A DNA stretch of 64,000 nucleotides from Egibacteraceae bacterium (GCA_030447925.1 JAUJNX010000011.1:1-64000), one strand, 5' to 3'; counted from the stretch's first letter, positions 35,392 through 45,903 are shown. Program-made: numbers and translations. Notes: a model not told the origin generated them from the sequence alone.

Positions 35392-35799
35392 CTACCAGGC
35401 GCGGGCGCGCGTCGGGGTGATCCGGATCGCGGTGGAGTACTGCTGCACCATCGACTCGGGCGTGAGGCCGAGGGCCTCCATGCCCTGGGCGTACTTCTCC
35501 AGGTACGCGGCGGGCGTCTCACCCGCCGGCCCGGTCGTCGCGGTGCCCTCGATGGTCAGGATCCGCCCGCCGCGCCCGTCGCCCTCCAGGTGCAGCGACA
35601 CCCGGTCGGAGCTCGCGAGGTTGGCCACCTTCCCCGACGTCGGCTCGCTGTAGACCAGGAAGCGGTCGCCGTCCCACAAGAACCACACCGGCGAGGACTG
35701 CGGCTGCCCGTCGGCGCGGACCGTGGTGATCCAGGCGATCTGCTCGTCGCGCAGGCGGGCCTCCGCGGCCTCGCGCGCGGGTCCCTCCAGGTCCAGCAC
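35392..35799 (-). CDS. PPOX-class F420/FMN-dependent protein
   Basis: This 135-residue split beta-barrel protein is of the pyridoxamine-phosphate-oxidase superfamily, F420-binding branch: IAWITTVRADGQPQSSPVWF and FLVYSEPTSGKVANLASSDR are characteristic. The Lys in SGKVANL is expected to touch the cofactor. GTG 35799 has GAGAGGGG six bases upstream. It lies nine bases before solA and is probably cotranscribed with it. Confidence 0.8.
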   Translation of the reverse strand: MLDLEGPAREAAEARLRDEQIAWITTVRADGQPQSSPVWFLWDGDRFLVYSEPTSGKVANLASSDRVSLHLEGDGRGGRILTIEGTATTGPAGETPAAYLEKYAQGMEALGLTPESMVQQYSTAIRITPTRARAW

Positions 35800-35855
35800 G
35801 GCATCCCCTCTCTCGTTCGGCGGCGTCCCGCCACAGCCTACGGAGGAACCGCGGT

Positions 35856-35861
35856 TACGCT
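35856..35861 (+). promoter_or_regulatory. Leaderless -10 element of the DeoR gene
   Basis: TACGCT ends seven bases before GTG 35869; no Shine-Dalgarno site is appropriately placed. Confidence 0.5.
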
Positions 35862-35868
35862 GGCGGTC

Positions 35869-36663
35869 GTGTTCGCGGCGGAACGTCGACAGCGGATCCT
35901 CGAGCTGGTGCGCAGCAGCGGGGCGGTGTCGCTGCGCGACATGGCCCGGTCGCTGCAGACCTCCGAGGTGACGGTCCGCCGCGACCTGCGCGCGCTGGAG
36001 GCCGAGGGGCTGCTGGACCGCCGCCACGGCGGGGCGGTCCTGCCCGACGCGCTGTCCCACGAGCCGACCTACAGCGAGAAGGCGCGCGTCGCGGCGGTCG
36101 AGAAGGCCGCGATCGCGGAGCTGGCGGCCGGGCTGATCGACGACGGCGACGCGATCGTGGTGGGGGCGGGGACCACGACCCAGGCCCTCGCGCGGCGCCT
36201 GTCGCGCTTCCGCGACCTCACCGTGGTCACCAACAGCCTGCTGGTCGCCAGCGCCCTGGTGCGCGCCCGCGGGGTGGACGTCGTGGTCACCGGCGGGATC
36301 CTGCGCGGCTCGATCCACGCCCTGATCGGCAGCGCCGCGGAGCGGTCCCTGTCGGGCATGCGCACCTCCAAGGCGTTCATCTCGGGCAACGGGCTGACCG
36401 CGGAGCGGGGCCTGTCGACGCCGAACCTGTCGGTGGCGGGGATCGACCAGGCGCTCGCCCACGCCGCCAACGACGTCGTCGTCCTGGCCGATCACACCAA
36501 GGTCGGGATCGACACCATGTGCCAGACGGTCCCGCCGGAGCGCATCACCCACCTGGTGACCGACGCGGCGGCTGACCCGGGCGAGCTGGGCCGCCTGGCG
36601 GAGTCGGGCACGATCGTGCACGTGGCCGCGGTCGAGGACCAGCGCCTCCCGCGCGCGGAGTGA
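35869..36663 (+). CDS. DeoR-family transcriptional regulator
   Basis: This 264-residue protein has the DeoR helix-turn-helix (RRQRILELVRSSGAVSLRDM, SEVTVRRDLRALEAEGLLDR). Its C-terminal sugar-phosphate-isomerase-like effector domain shows VVGAGTTTQALA, TVVTNSLLVA, and GLTAERGLSTPNLSVAGIDQ. DeoR proteins usually repress sugar operons and respond to a phosphorylated sugar. It lies just upstream of the sugar ABC transporter and galT, so galactose or a related sugar phosphate is the likely signal. Confidence 0.9.
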   Translation: MFAAERRQRILELVRSSGAVSLRDMARSLQTSEVTVRRDLRALEAEGLLDRRHGGAVLPDALSHEPTYSEKARVAAVEKAAIAELAAGLIDDGDAIVVGAGTTTQALARRLSRFRDLTVVTNSLLVASALVRARGVDVVVTGGILRGSIHALIGSAAERSLSGMRTSKAFISGNGLTAERGLSTPNLSVAGIDQALAHAANDVVVLADHTKVGIDTMCQTVPPERITHLVTDAAADPGELGRLAESGTIVHVAAVEDQRLPRAE

Positions 36664-36690
36664 CCGAAGCTGACCACCATCTGATCACTC

Positions 36691-36720
36691 TTGACACGAC
36701 TACCGCGCTCGTGGGTCAAT
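36691..36720 (+). promoter_or_regulatory. Promoter of the sugar ABC operon
   Basis: TTGACA (36,691-36,696) is a perfect -35, followed after 18 bases by GTCAAT (36,715-36,720) as a weak -10. A 55-base leader then leads to AAGGAG (36,761-36,766) and ATG 36776. The weak -10 suits a regulated promoter; no DeoR operator could be assigned with confidence. Confidence 0.5.
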
Positions 36721-36775
36721 GACCGGTACTCACGCGGAGCCGAACTCTACGAACGACGTCAAGGAGTGATCGCGT

Positions 36776-37959
36776 ATGACCAGGGCACGCAGGGGTCGCG
36801 CACCGTCGCTGGCGGGGGCGCTGACCGTCCTCGTCCTGCTGATCGCGGGCTGCACGCAGGCGGAGGAGCCGGCCGCGGGGGGCGGCGGCGACGGGGCCGC
36901 GGAGGCGGGGGGCGCGGACACCGAGCAGGTCGTCCGCACGCCGGAGCCCGACGCCAGCGCGTCGGAGGGCGCGGCCGGTGAGGGCTGCACCCTGGAGACC
37001 TACGGCGGCGGCGGCGTCGAGGCGATCGAGCTCGAGGGCGCCTCGATCGGCTTCTCGCAGTCCGAGCCGGAGGCCAACCCCTTCCGCATCGCCGAGACCC
37101 AGTCGATCCGCGACCAGGCCGCCGAGGTCGGCGCCGACCTGACGGTCACCAACGCCAACGCGGACCTGTCCCAGCAGATCGCCGACATCGAGGGCATGGT
37201 CGCCCAGGGCGTCCAGGCGCTGATCGTCGCCCCGCTGAACTCCGACGGGCTGGAGCCCGCCTTCAACGCGGCGCGCCCCCGCTGAACTCCGACGGGCTGG
37301 AGCCCGCCTTCAACGCGGCGCGCGAGGCCGGCATCCCGGTCGTGACCATCGACCGCAAGGTCACCCTGGAGCACTGCACCGACTACCTGACCTTCATCGG
37401 GTCGGACTTCTACGAGCAGGGCCGGCGCGCGGCCGAGGCCATGGTCGAGGCCACCGGCGGCGAGGCGCAGGTCGCGATCCTGCTGGGCTCGGCGGGCAAC
37501 AACGTCACCGAGCAGCGCAACGAGGGCTTCCTCGACTACATCGAGGAGGAGGCGCCGGGCCTGGAGGTCGTCGCCGAGCAGACCGGCAACTTCTCCCGCG
37601 AGGAGGGGCAGCAGGTCATGGAGCAGCTGATCCAGGCGAACCCCGAGATCACCGCCGTCTACGCCCACAACGACGAGATGGCGCTGGGCGCGCTGCCGGC
37701 CCTGCGCGACGTCGGGCGCGACCCGGGCCCCGGCGGCGACGTCGCCGTGGTCTCCATCGACGGCACCCGCAACGCCGTCCAAGCCATCGTCGACGGCGAC
37801 ATCAACGCCGTCATCGAGTCCAACCCGCGCTTCGGCCCGCTGGCGTTCCAGACCCTGGAGCAGTTCTACGCCGGCGAGGCGATCCCGGAGGACATCATCA
37901 TCCAGGACCGCGAGTACTCGGAGGAGAACGCCGAGGCCGACCTCGACACCGCGTACTAG
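36776..37959 (+). pseudogene. ytfQ: Sugar-binding lipoprotein (YtfQ-like), split by a 47-bp duplication
   Basis: A lipoprotein signal (LTVLVLLIAGC, lipid Cys near residue 28) and a Ser/Gly/Glu-rich linker lead into a periplasmic-binding-protein type 1 domain: IGFSQSEPEANPFRIAETQS, VAQGVQALIVAPLNSDGLEP, then IPVVTIDRKV, and VYAHNDEMALGALPALRDVG. That matches galactofuranose- and ribose-type receptors. A 47-bp exact duplication ends the first frame at 37,285, and the second half continues in another frame to 37,959. Removing one copy restores a protein of about 378 residues. Confidence 0.85.
37230..37323 (+). repeat. Two exact 47-bp tandem copies inside the binding-protein gene
   Basis: 37,230-37,276 and 37,277-37,323 are identical, each containing GCTGAACTCCGACGGGCTGG. 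The unit length is not a multiple of three, so the reading frame is broken at the junction. Confidence 0.95.
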
Positions 37960-37962
37960 CGC

Positions 37963-39492
37963 GTGGCCGAGGTCCTGCTCGAGGCCGCCGGCGTCGTCAA
38001 GCGCTTCGCCGGCGTCCTCGCCCTGGACGGGGTCTCGCTCCAGCTCGGCGGGGGCGAGGTCCACGGGCTGGTGGGGGAGAACGGCGCCGGCAAGTCGACG
38101 CTGATCAAGATCCTCACCGGCGTCCACCAGCCCGACGAGGGCGAGGTCCGCCACCTGGGCCGCCCGGTCCGGTTCGCGACGCCCCTGGAGGCGCAGCAGG
38201 CGGGGATCAGCACCATCTACCAGGAGATCAACCTGGTCCCCCTGCTGTCGGTCGCCCGCAACCTGTTCCTGGGCCACGAGCCCCTCAACCGCCTGGGCCT
38301 GATCGACAGCGCGCGCCTGCACCGCCAGGCCCGCGAGGTCCTCGGCCGCTACGGCCTGGACATCGACGTCACCCGCGAGCTGCGCACCCTGGGCGTGGGC
38401 ACCCAGCAGATGGTGGCGATCGTCCGCGCCCTCACCACCGGTGAGGCGCGCGTGGTGATCATGGACGAGCCCACCAGCGCGCTGGAGCCGCGCGAGGTCG
38501 ACACCCTGTTCCGGGTCGTTGACCAGCTCCGCGGCGAGGGCGTCGCGCTGCTGTACGTGTCGCACCGCCTCGACGAGCTCTACCGCATCTGCCAGCGCAT
38601 CACCGTCCTGCGCGACGGGCGCATGGTCCACACCGGCCCGATCGCCGAGCTCCCGCGGCTCAAGCTGGTCGCGACCATGCTCGGGCGCGACCTCACCGAC
38701 GTCCGCGAGCGCGGGCTGACCCAGCTGGAGGGCGGGCACGTCGCGGCGGCCGCGCCGGTCCTGACCGCCGAGCACCTCACCCGGCTGCACGTCCTGGACG
38801 ACGTGTCGCTGACCGTCCGCCCCGGGGAGGTCGTGGGGCTGGCCGGGCTGCTGGGGGCCGGGCGGTCCGAGACCCTGCGCGCGATCGCGGGGGCCGACCC
38901 CCTCGACGCCGGCGGGGTGTCGGTCGGCGGCACCCGCGTCCGCGGCGGGTCGACCAAGGCGGCGATCGCGGCGGGCATCGCCCTGCTGCCGGAGGACCGC
39001 AAGGCGGAGGGCATCATCCCGAACCTGTCGATCCGCGACAACATCGTCCTGGCGGCGCTGCCGCGGCTGTCGCGCGCCGGGCTGGTGTCGGACCGCCGCG
39101 CCGACGAGCTCGTCGCGACCTTCATGAAGCGGCTGCAGATCAAGGCCTCCGGGCCGGACCAGAAGGTCGGCGAGCTGTCGGGCGGGAACCAGCAGAAGGT
39201 GCTGCTCGCGCGCTGGCTGTGCATGGAGCCCCGGGTGCTGCTGCTCGACGAGCCGACCCGCGGCATCGACGTCGGCGCCAAGGCCGAGGTGCAGGCGCTG
39301 GTCGACGAGCTGGCCGAGCAGGGCCTCGGGGTCGTGCTGGTGTCGTCGGACCTCGAGGAGGTCGTCGAGGGCGCTGACCGCGTGGTCGTCCTCCGCGACG
39401 GCGCCGTGTCGGGCACCGTGGAGGGCGACGACATCACCGAGGACCGCGTGCTGGCGCTCCTCGCCACGGAGGGGGGCGGGCGGGATGGCTGA
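37963..39492 (+). CDS. ytfR: Sugar ABC transporter ATP-binding protein (YtfR-like)
   Basis: This 509-residue protein has two ABC domains in tandem, as in monosaccharide importers. The first has Walker A GENGAGKST and Walker B VVIMDEPTSALE. The second has a degenerate P-loop GLLGAGRSET and a clean signature LSGGNQQKVLLARWL with LLLDEPTRGIDVGAK. It drives sugar uptake with the two permeases that follow. GTG 37963 is three bases after the binding-protein stop, and the end overlaps the next gene by 8 bp. Confidence 0.92.
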   Translation: MAEVLLEAAGVVKRFAGVLALDGVSLQLGGGEVHGLVGENGAGKSTLIKILTGVHQPDEGEVRHLGRPVRFATPLEAQQAGISTIYQEINLVPLLSVARNLFLGHEPLNRLGLIDSARLHRQAREVLGRYGLDIDVTRELRTLGVGTQQMVAIVRALTTGEARVVIMDEPTSALEPREVDTLFRVVDQLRGEGVALLYVSHRLDELYRICQRITVLRDGRMVHTGPIAELPRLKLVATMLGRDLTDVRERGLTQLEGGHVAAAAPVLTAEHLTRLHVLDDVSLTVRPGEVVGLAGLLGAGRSETLRAIAGADPLDAGGVSVGGTRVRGGSTKAAIAAGIALLPEDRKAEGIIPNLSIRDNIVLAALPRLSRAGLVSDRRADELVATFMKRLQIKASGPDQKVGELSGGNQQKVLLARWLCMEPRVLLLDEPTRGIDVGAKAEVQALVDELAEQGLGVVLVSSDLEEVVEGADRVVVLRDGAVSGTVEGDDITEDRVLALLATEGGGRDG

Positions 39493-40444
39493 GGCGACCG
39501 CCGGGGTGGGATCGGGCCGCCGGTCCCTGCCGGCCGGGTGGCTCCAGGACTACGGCGTCTACGTGGGGCTGGCCCTGCTGGTCCTGGTGAACGCGCTGTT
39601 CACCCCCAACTTCCTGTCGCTCACCAGCGCCCGGGTGCAGCTGATCCAGGTGGCGCCCGTCCTGCTGGTGGCGCTGGGCCTGGCGCTGGTCATCGGCACC
39701 GAGGGCATCGACATCTCGGTCGGGTCGATCATGGCCCTGGCCGCGGCCGTCATCCCGCTCTACCTGGGCTACGGCTTCGCCGTCGCGCTGGCCGCCGCCC
39801 TGCTGGTCGGGGCCCTGGCCGGCGCGTTCAACGGGTTCCTGGTCGCGTTCGTGGGCGTCCAGCCGATCGTCGCGACGCTCGCGCTGCTGGTCGGCGGGCG
39901 CGGGCTGGCGCTGGTCATCGCCAACGGGCAGCTCAAGCAGGTGCGCAACGAGACCCTGCTCGCGCTGGGCAACGGCGACGTGCTCGGCATCCCGGTGCCC
40001 ATCCTGCTCACCGCGGTGGTGGCCCTGGCGGTCGGCTTCGTCGTGCGCCGCTCGACCTTCGGCCGCCAGGTCGTGGCCATCGGCGGCAACCGCGCCGCGG
40101 CCGCGCTCGGCGGGCTGCCCGTCCGCCGCGTCCTGCTGGGCGTCTACGTCATCAGCGGGGTCCTGGCCGCGCTCTCGGGCGTGGTCACCACCGCGCGGCT
40201 GACCGCGAGCGACCCGCGCGCGATCGGCGACCTCATCGAGCTGGAGGCGATCACCGCCGTGGTCGTCGGCGGCACGCCGCTGACCGGCGGCCGGGTGCGG
40301 GTGCTCGCGACCGTCGCGGGCGCGATCCTCATGCAGCTGATCCGCGCCGCGCTCATCGCGAACAACTTCCCCGACTCGATCGCCCGGATCGTCCAGGCGG
40401 CGATCATCGTCGCGGCGGTCCTGCTGCAGCGGAGGGCGTCATGA
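39485..40444 (+). CDS. ytfT: Sugar ABC transporter permease (YtfT-like)
   Basis: This 319-residue membrane protein is of the BPD_transp_2 family with about eight to ten helices. It carries the family motifs IGTEGIDISVGSIMALAAAV and VVVGGTPLTGGRVRVLATVA. It overlaps the ATPase gene by 8 bp and the second permease by four. Two different permeases with one ATPase is the layout of the E. coli YtfQRT-YjfF galactofuranose importer. Confidence 0.9.
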   Translation: MAEATAGVGSGRRSLPAGWLQDYGVYVGLALLVLVNALFTPNFLSLTSARVQLIQVAPVLLVALGLALVIGTEGIDISVGSIMALAAAVIPLYLGYGFAVALAAALLVGALAGAFNGFLVAFVGVQPIVATLALLVGGRGLALVIANGQLKQVRNETLLALGNGDVLGIPVPILLTAVVALAVGFVVRRSTFGRQVVAIGGNRAAAALGGLPVRRVLLGVYVISGVLAALSGVVTTARLTASDPRAIGDLIELEAITAVVVGGTPLTGGRVRVLATVAGAILMQLIRAALIANNFPDSIARIVQAAIIVAAVLLQRRAS

Positions 40445-41433
40445 GTGCCGTCGCGGTCGAGGTCGACACCGCCGGCGTCGCGCGCCGTGAGCGCGCGGCC
40501 GCGTTCTTCCAGCGCAACGGGGCGCTGGTCGTCCTGGTCCTCGTCGTGGTGGCGGGGGCGCTGGCGTTCCCGAGCTTCGCGACGGGCGTCAACCTGCGCA
40601 ACATCGCGGTGCAGGTGTCCTTCCTCGCGCTCATCGCCCTGGGGATGACCTTCGTGATCATCAGCGGGGGCATCGACCTGTCGGTCGGGTCGGTGTACGC
40701 CCTGGGCGGGGTGCTGGCCGCCTGGGCCAGCCAGTTCGGCCTCCTCGCCGCGCTGGCCCTGCCCCTGGCGGTCTGCGGGGCGATCGGGCTGCTGAACGGG
40801 GTCCTCATCGCCCGCGGCCGGCTCGCGCCGTTCATCGTCACGCTGGCCACCCTGCTCGGCGCGCGCGGGCTGCTGCTGGCGCTCACCGACGAGGGCGCGG
40901 AGACCTTCCTGGTGCGCGACCAGCCCGCCTTCACGTTCCTGGGCCAGGGCTCGCTGCTCACCCTGGGCGTGCCCGTGATCATCGCGCTGCTCGCCTACGG
41001 GCTGGGGTGGCTCGGGCTCAACCGCACCCGCTTCGGCCAGGCGGTGTTCGCCGTCGGCGGCAGCGAGGACGCCGCGGTCCTCATGGGCCTGCCGGTCACG
41101 CGGGTGAAGGTGTGGGTCTACGTCCTCAGCGGCCTGCTCGCCGGCCTGGCCGGGGCCCTGAACGCGGCCCGCCTGTCGTCGGGCGTCACCATCCTGGGCG
41201 TGGGGCTGGAGCTCGACGCCATCGCCGCGGTCATCCTGGGCGGCACGCTGCTGTCGGGCGGGGCCGGGTCGCTGCTCGGCACGCTGACCGGCGTGCTGCT
41301 GCTCGGCGTCATCCAGAACCTGATCAACCAGGTGGGCACCCTGAACTCCAACTTCCAATCGGTGGTGAGCGGCCTGTTCCTGGTCGTGGTCGTCGTCGTG
41401 CAGGCGTGGCTCAGCAGGACCCAGCGAAGGTGA
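40441..41433 (+). CDS. yjfF: Sugar ABC transporter permease (YjfF-like)
   Basis: This 330-residue permease is a paralogue of the one before it: ISGGIDLSVGSVYALGGVLA and AVILGGTLLSGGAGSLLGTL are the family motifs. ATG 40441 overlaps the previous stop (ATGA). The stop overlaps the galT start by four bases, so transport and galactose metabolism are one operon. Confidence 0.9.
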   Translation: MSAVAVEVDTAGVARRERAAAFFQRNGALVVLVLVVVAGALAFPSFATGVNLRNIAVQVSFLALIALGMTFVIISGGIDLSVGSVYALGGVLAAWASQFGLLAALALPLAVCGAIGLLNGVLIARGRLAPFIVTLATLLGARGLLLALTDEGAETFLVRDQPAFTFLGQGSLLTLGVPVIIALLAYGLGWLGLNRTRFGQAVFAVGGSEDAAVLMGLPVTRVKVWVYVLSGLLAGLAGALNAARLSSGVTILGVGLELDAIAAVILGGTLLSGGAGSLLGTLTGVLLLGVIQNLINQVGTLNSNFQSVVSGLFLVVVVVVQAWLSRTQRR

Positions 41434-42476
41434 CGCGCGTGGCGACGATCCTGGCCGACGGCAGGGAGCTGCTGTACTTCGACGACCGGCCCGGCGCCGG
41501 CCCCCGGCCGGCGGACACCCGTGACCTGCCGCCGCGGGAGCCGCGCCCGGAGATCCGCTACGACCGCGTCGCCGACGAGTGGGTCGTGATCGCCGCGCAC
41601 CGGCAGGGCCGCACCTTCCTGCCGCCCGCCGACGACTGCCCGCTGGACCCGTCGCGGCCGGGCCGCGCCACCGAGATCCCCGCGCCCGCCTATGACGTCG
41701 TGGTCTTCGAGAACCGCTTCCCGTCCTTGGCCCAGGGCGTCCCCGCCCCGCCGGGCGGGCTGGCGGGGCTCGGGCGCTGCGAGGTCGTGTGCTTCACCAG
41801 CGACCACGACGGCACCTTCGCGGGGCTGTCCGCCGAGCGCCTGGCCACCGTCGGGCGCGCCTGGGTCGACCGCACCGTGGAGATCGGCCGCATGGAGGCC
41901 GTCGAGTACGTGTTCGTGTTCGAGAACCGCGGGCCGGAGATCGGCGTCACCCTCCAGCACCCCCACGGACAGATCTACGGCTACCCGTTCCTGCCCCCGC
42001 GGGTCGCGCAGGCGCTGCGCGCCGCGGAGCGCCACGGCGCCTGCCTGTCCTGCGACGTCGTCGCCGACGAGATCGCCGACGGGTCGCGGGTGATCGCGCT
42101 GACCGACGACGTCGTCGCGTTCGTCCCCCGCGCGGCGCGCTGGCCCTACGAGGTCCACGTCTACCCGCGCCGCCACGTCCCCGACCTGCCCGCCCTGGCC
42201 CCCGACGAGCTCGGCGGGCTGCTCGCGGTCTACCAGGAGGTCCTGGGCCGGTTCGACCACCTGTTCTCCGCCCCCGCCCCGTACGTGGCGGGCTGGACCC
42301 AGGCACCGGTGACCCAGCATCGCGACCTCGCCCACCTCCACGCCGAGGTCTTCACCATCCGCCGCACCGAGGGCAAGCTGAAGTACCTCGCGGGGTCGGA
42401 GTCCGGAGCGGGCACCTTCATCAACGACGTCCTCCCCGAGTTCGCCGCCCAGCGCCTGCGCGACGCCCACCCCTGA
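41430..42476 (+). CDS. galT: Galactose-1-phosphate uridylyltransferase
   Basis: This 348-residue enzyme of the Leloir pathway swaps UDP between glucose-1-phosphate and galactose-1-phosphate. The nucleophile lies in the HPHGQ motif (GVTLQHPHGQIYGYPFLPPR). VIAAHRQGRTF, FENRFPSL and a second histidine-rich segment (YPRRHVPDLPAL) are family features. GTG 41430 overlaps the permease stop. The partner galK is 2.3 kb downstream on the other strand, and no galE is in the window. Confidence 0.92.
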   Translation: MTRVATILADGRELLYFDDRPGAGPRPADTRDLPPREPRPEIRYDRVADEWVVIAAHRQGRTFLPPADDCPLDPSRPGRATEIPAPAYDVVVFENRFPSLAQGVPAPPGGLAGLGRCEVVCFTSDHDGTFAGLSAERLATVGRAWVDRTVEIGRMEAVEYVFVFENRGPEIGVTLQHPHGQIYGYPFLPPRVAQALRAAERHGACLSCDVVADEIADGSRVIALTDDVVAFVPRAARWPYEVHVYPRRHVPDLPALAPDELGGLLAVYQEVLGRFDHLFSAPAPYVAGWTQAPVTQHRDLAHLHAEVFTIRRTEGKLKYLAGSESGAGTFINDVLPEFAAQRLRDAHP

Positions 42477-42532
42477 GGGGTACGCCCCGCGCGGCCTCCC
42501 ATTCGTTCAATCGCCCCAGGCTCAGGAGGAGG

Positions 42533-43009
42533 ATGCTGCGCGGCATGACGACACCACCTGCGGCACGCTCGCTCATCACCGCCCTGCACCCGCGCCTGGT
42601 CGTCACCGACGGGGCGCGGGCGATCGACTTCTACACCGCCGCCCTCGGCGCGGAGGAGGTGGCCCGCTACACCGGCCCCGGCGGGCGCATCGTGCACGCC
42701 GAGCTGCGCCTCGGCGGCGCCACCTTCGCGGTCAAGGACGAGGGCGACGGCGACCCGGCCCCGCCGACGCTCGGCGGCTCATCCGTGATCATGGCCCTGG
42801 AGGTCGCCGACGCCGACGCCGTCGGGGCCGCCATGACCCGTGCCGGCGCGACCGTGGTGTTCCCGATCCAGGACTGGCCCTACGGCAGCCGGGCCGGCCG
42901 GCTGGCCGACCCGTTCGGGCACCTGTGGATGGTCTCCCAGCCGCTCGAGCAGCTCCAGCCCGACGAGATCCAGCGCCGCACGGACGCCATGTACGGGGCC
43001 GGTCGATAG
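42533..43009 (+). CDS. VOC (glyoxalase/PhnB-like) family protein
   Basis: This protein of about 158 residues has a paired beta-alpha-beta VOC fold: HPRLVVTDGARAIDFYTAAL, IVHAELRLGGATFAVKDEGD, FPIQDWPYGSRAGRLADPFG and LWMVSQPLE. PhnB-like members bind metal but their reactions are mostly unknown. AGGAGG (42,524-42,529) suits ATG 42533 only with a short three-base gap; ATG 42545 is the alternative. It follows galT by about 55 bases and may or may not be in that operon. Confidence 0.75.
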   Translation: MLRGMTTPPAARSLITALHPRLVVTDGARAIDFYTAALGAEEVARYTGPGGRIVHAELRLGGATFAVKDEGDGDPAPPTLGGSSVIMALEVADADAVGAAMTRAGATVVFPIQDWPYGSRAGRLADPFGHLWMVSQPLEQLQPDEIQRRTDAMYGAGR

Positions 43010-43020
43010 CCGGGGGCGGG

Positions 43021-43060
43021 GCGGCCGCGGCGGCGCGCGGTCAGTGGTGGCCGCGGCCGC
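43021..43060. terminator. Inverted repeat between two convergent genes
   Basis: GCGGCCGCGG (43,021-43,030) and CCGCGGCCGC (43,051-43,060) are perfect 10-bp complements around a 20-base loop. They span the end of the beta-propeller gene, as expected of a two-way terminator without a T run. Confidence 0.45.
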
Positions 43061-44708
43061 GGAGGTCGACCGGCACGACGCGGTTGGTCAGGGGATCGGC
43101 CACGTAGACGGTCCGGCCGGGACCGGCGGCGATGCCCGCGAGGGTGGCGGGCAGGCCCGGCAGCGGCGGGTTCGCCGGGGTCAGCGCGACGTCCAGCGCC
43201 CGGCGCCGGCCGCCGGGGCGGATGGCGGTGACCCGTCCCGGCCCGGCCTCGACCACGACGACCTCGCGCCCGCTCACCGCGATGCCCTCCGGCCGGTCCA
43301 GCCCGGCGGCCAGGACGAGCGGGGTGGGCAGGGGACGCCCGCGGTCGAGCACCTGCAGCACCCGGCCGCCCGCGGTGTCGGTGACCCAGACGTCGCGGCC
43401 GTCCCGGACGATCCCGCCGGGTGACCCGGCGGCCTCGGTGACGACCTCGCGCGCCGCCGGGTCGGCCAGGGGCACGCGCAGCACCCGCCCGGACGCCTCC
43501 GCGACCACCACGTCGTCGCCCAGCAGCACGGCCCCGACCGGCAGGACCAGGCCGTCCACGGTGGCGGCGGGCGCCCCGCCGAGCCCGTCGAAGACGAGCA
43601 CCGAGCCGAGGAACGGCGCGGTCGCGACCCAGCGGTCGCGGTCGGCGGACAGGGCCGTGACCACGCTGGGCTGGCCGGTCTGCGGGGCGGGCAGGACGTC
43701 GGTCTCGGCGCCGGTGGCGGGGTCGACCGCGCGCACCCCGGCCACGGAGCTGACCAGCAGGCGCCGGTCGCGCCCGCGGCCCACGACCGCGACGCCCTGC
43801 GGGTTCACGGTGCCGCCCGGGGACACCGTGCGCACGGCGCCGTCGGGCGCGACCTCCACGACCTCGGCGGTGTAGATGCTGGAGACGTAGACCGCGCCGG
43901 TGGCGTCGTCCAGGACCAGGTTGTCGGGGAGGAAGTCCAGGGCGGCGACGGTGCCGCCCGCGCCCGTCACCGGGTCGAAGCGGCGCAGCTGCGGCCCGTC
44001 CACGGCCAGGATCGACCCGTCCGGCGCCACGTCGACGCCGAAGGCCGTCGTCCCCACGTCCTCGGTGACCACGTCGACCGCGCCGGAATCGACGTCGACC
44101 GCGACGATGCGGCCCAGGAAGGGCTGCGGGCCGTACAGCCGCCCGTCGGGGCCGACGTCCATGCCGTTCAGGGCGCAGCCGGCCCCGATGCCCTCGGCCA
44201 CGACCCGGACCGGGGCCACGCCGGCCGGGTCGACCTCGTACAGCCCGTCGGCGAACGCGCAGCGGGCGACGAACAGCCGGCCGTCGGGGTGGAAGGCGAT
44301 CGGGTTCGCGCCCGGCCCGACGTTGGCGATGATGGTGCCCCGCCCGTCGGGGTCGATGCGCCCGACGTCACCGGTGAGGAACCCCGTCCAGTACAGCGAC
44401 CCGTCGGGCCCCAGGGCGAGGTCCTCGGGGAAGGTGACCCCCTGCTCCGGCCCGAACTGCTCGAGCTGGGCCCCCGTGTCCGGGTCGATCACGGTGATGC
44501 GGCTGGCCGCGATGTTCGCGACGTACAGCCGGCCCTGTGCGTCCACCGCCATCCCCGTCGCGCCCGGCAGCGCCGCCGGGGTCACCACCGACCCGGGCCC
44601 CGCCGCCGCCGCCGCGGCCCCCGCCGGCACCGCCGACAGGAGCGCGAGGAGCGCCAGGAGCGCCGCCCCCGCCATGACCATCGAGCTCCGACGCCGTCGT
44701 CCCGCCAT
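43041..44708 (-). CDS. Secreted NHL/SMP-30-like beta-propeller protein
   Basis: A signal peptide (MAGAALLALLALLSAVPAGA) precedes about 510 residues of repeats such as GMAVDAQGRLYVANIAASRI, DLALGPDGSLYWTGFLTGDV and GMDVGPDGRLYGPQPFLGRI, each one blade of a beta-propeller. No catalytic residues are evident; such proteins act as extracellular binding scaffolds or lactonase relatives. ATG 44708 is chosen because GAGGTG lies five bases upstream; an ATG at 44738 is possible. Confidence 0.8.
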   Translation of the reverse strand: MAGRRRRSSMVMAGAALLALLALLSAVPAGAAAAAAGPGSVVTPAALPGATGMAVDAQGRLYVANIAASRITVIDPDTGAQLEQFGPEQGVTFPEDLALGPDGSLYWTGFLTGDVGRIDPDGRGTIIANVGPGANPIAFHPDGRLFVARCAFADGLYEVDPAGVAPVRVVAEGIGAGCALNGMDVGPDGRLYGPQPFLGRIVAVDVDSGAVDVVTEDVGTTAFGVDVAPDGSILAVDGPQLRRFDPVTGAGGTVAALDFLPDNLVLDDATGAVYVSSIYTAEVVEVAPDGAVRTVSPGGTVNPQGVAVVGRGRDRRLLVSSVAGVRAVDPATGAETDVLPAPQTGQPSVVTALSADRDRWVATAPFLGSVLVFDGLGGAPAATVDGLVLPVGAVLLGDDVVVAEASGRVLRVPLADPAAREVVTEAAGSPGGIVRDGRDVWVTDTAGGRVLQVLDRGRPLPTPLVLAAGLDRPEGIAVSGREVVVVEAGPGRVTAIRPGGRRRALDVALTPANPPLPGLPATLAGIAAGPGRTVYVADPLTNRVVPVDLRGRGHH

Positions 44709-44811
44709 CTGCCCACCTCGCGCTTGTACGTCGACCATACATCTTTGTTGGCGAACAGTACAGAGGAAGAAGCGACCGCGCCAGTCCTCGCCGCGCGGCG
44801 TCGGGCGAGGG

Positions 44812-45897
<1,086 letters not shown>

Positions 45898-45903
45898 CCG
45901 GCG

